Position numbers and translations under genes: made by a program
Source of the DNA: Alphaproteobacteria bacterium
Lineage (GTDB): Bacteria; Pseudomonadota; Alphaproteobacteria; GCA-2731375
NCBI GenBank assembly: GCA_028281075.1
Contig: JANQKO010000597.1
Span: forward strand, 1-14,316
Direction of reading: 5' to 3'
DNA: 14,316 bases
The notes under the pieces: generated by a model
What the model was told of the DNA's origin: nothing
The model's database searches: none
What the model saw: only the letters and a program-made list of their open reading frames with translations
Shown here: one piece after another, positions 13,324 through 14,316 of the stretch
Position numbering within the stretch: the first letter of the stretch is position 1
How the letters are laid out: each line of letters opens with the position of its first letter

Positions 13324-14316
13324 GCATGGTCTCCGATGCTGATCATCAGGTTGCCGTCCGCGCGCGCGGTGAAGCGGCAGCCGGGCGGCACCACGGTGGT
13401 GGTGTCGGTTTGCAGGATCACGGCCGGCCCCGCCGCTTCCTCGTTCAGCGGCAGCCGGTCACGCGCGTAGAACACGGTGTCGAAGGATCGCAGGCTGTCG
13501 TCGACGCGGAACCGGCAGGCGCCGCGCTTCACCTCGGCCGCCTCGAACGACAGCCCGGAAACGACCGCCGGCGCGCCGATCTTGGCCATCTCGCCGACGC
13601 CGGTGACGCGCACGTTGACGATCTCGATCGGGCTGTCGGCGAAGGCATGGCCATACTCGGCCCGGTGCCTGTCGTGGAAGGCGCGCCAGATGTCCTCGCC
13701 GACGGCGGCGTCGACCGTGCCCGACGGCACCGCGATGCGCAGCTCGTAGCCCTGGCCGACATAGCGCAGGTCGGCCGCGCGCTGATAGCTGATCGAGGCC
13801 GGGTCGATGCCGTCGGTCGTCAGTTGCGCCGTCAGTTCGGCCTCCATGGTCTCGAAGTCCGACGACAGGCGGGCGAAGTCGACGTCGCCCTGGACCTGGA
13901 ACTCGGTCTTGATGGCGTCGTATTTCAGGTCGGTGGTCAGCAGCCCGACGGCGCTGGTGATGCCGGGATAGGGCGGCACGATGACCTCGGGGATGCCGAG
14001 CATGGCCGCCACTTCGGCGCCGTGCAGCGGCCCGGCGCCGCCGAAGGCGACCAGGCTGAAATCACGCGGATCGATGCCCTTCTGCACCGTGCGCGAACGG
14101 ATGGCGTTGGCCATGTTGGCGTTGACGATGGTCAGCACGCCTTCCGCCGTCGCCGCCGCGTCGAGCGCGAGCCGTTCGGCGAGCCCCGCGATCACCCGCC
14201 GGGCCGCGACCGCGTCGAGCGCCATGGCGCCGCCGAGGAAATTATCCTTGTCGAGCCGGCCCAGCACGACATTGGCATCGGGCACGGGCGGCTCCTCGCC
14301 GCCGCGGCCACAGGCG
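13320..14316 (-). CDS. hyuA: Hydantoinase A / oxoprolinase-family alpha subunit, partial (C-terminal half)
   Basis: The visible 331 codons are the C-terminal half of a HyuA subunit, normally about 650-700 aa, which binds and splits ATP with an actin-like fold. The frame stays open to the window edge, so the start lies beyond position 14316. The GTG at 14283-14285 is an internal valine. Family blocks seen are DANVVLGRLD, FLGGAMALD, NANMANAIR, GIDPRDFSLVAFGGAGPLHG, ADLRYVGQGYEL and the final GPAVILQTDTTTVVPPG. The first visible residues read ACGRGGEEPPVPDAN, where relatives usually have a PTVTDAN-like sequence; both usual threonines are proline here. It overlaps hyuB by 3 bases and should be cotranscribed with it from an upstream promoter outside the window. 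Confidence 0.9.
   Translation of the reverse strand, partial: ACGRGGEEPPVPDANVVLGRLDKDNFLGGAMALDAVAARRVIAGLAERLALDAAATAEGVLTIVNANMANAIRSRTVQKGIDPRDFSLVAFGGAGPLHGAEVAAMLGIPEVIVPPYPGITSAVGLLTTDLKYDAIKTEFQVQGDVDFARLSSDFETMEAELTAQLTTDGIDPASISYQRAADLRYVGQGYELRIAVPSGTVDAAVGEDIWRAFHDRHRAEYGHAFADSPIEIVNVRVTGVGEMAKIGAPAVVSGLSFEAAEVKRGACRFRVDDSLRSFDTVFYARDRLPLNEEAAGPAVILQTDTTTVVPPGCRFTARADGNLMISIGDHA

Noticed and set aside
11957..13327. A 456-codon minus-strand frame inside hyuB
   Set aside because: Same strand but another frame from hyuB. Its product is Arg-rich and without motifs, while the hyuB frame carries all family blocks.
14283..14285. A GTG start for the hyuA fragment
   Set aside because: The frame continues with recognisable family residues up to the window edge, and the visible part is only half the normal length, so this codon is an internal valine.

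Overview
The window is high-GC DNA, compact and densely coded, most likely from an alphaproteobacterium. This rests on the style of HisI (DDDQD and CHVGYRSC motifs), the very high third-position GC, and a pair of REP-like palindromic repeats of a kind common in that class. No tRNA, rRNA, transposase, integrase or CRISPR array was seen. The assignment is by eye, without a database search.

Layout. Positions 3-464 (+) carry hisI, a core histidine gene. A REP-like palindromic repeat (474-601) fills the convergent gap to a minus-strand YfbR-like HD phosphohydrolase (633-1247). A divergent gap of about 150 bp leads into one long co-directional block, 1397-11359 (+), with genes overlapping by 4 nt or separated by less than 80 nt. 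In order it holds two tandem paralogous LLM (luciferase-like) F420-type oxidoreductases, an NADPH:F420 oxidoreductase (npdG/fno), cofE, cofD, cofC, fbiC (fused CofG-CofH FO synthase), a PKHD-type Fe(II)/2-oxoglutarate dioxygenase, and two SDR dehydrogenases. A second copy of the repeat (11392-11518) fills the next convergent gap. The window ends with a minus-strand hyuB/hyuA pair of the hydantoinase/oxoprolinase family; hyuA runs off the right edge.

How the genes work together. FbiC makes the deazaflavin FO. CofC activates a three-carbon acid with GTP, CofD joins it to FO, and CofE adds glutamates, giving F420. NpdG can reduce F420 with NADPH, and the two LLM enzymes are the probable users of F420H2. 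The block therefore looks like a self-contained module that makes, charges and uses F420, in a bacterial class where F420 is patchy. The dioxygenase and the two SDRs may add further oxidation steps on the same unknown substrate, but that is inference from position only.

Main open points. CofE is single-domain, with no FbiB-type reductase domain, so the side-chain chemistry of the cofactor is uncertain. The substrate of the twin LLM enzymes is unknown. There is also a possible 16-codon leader ORF whose stop overlaps the cofC start.
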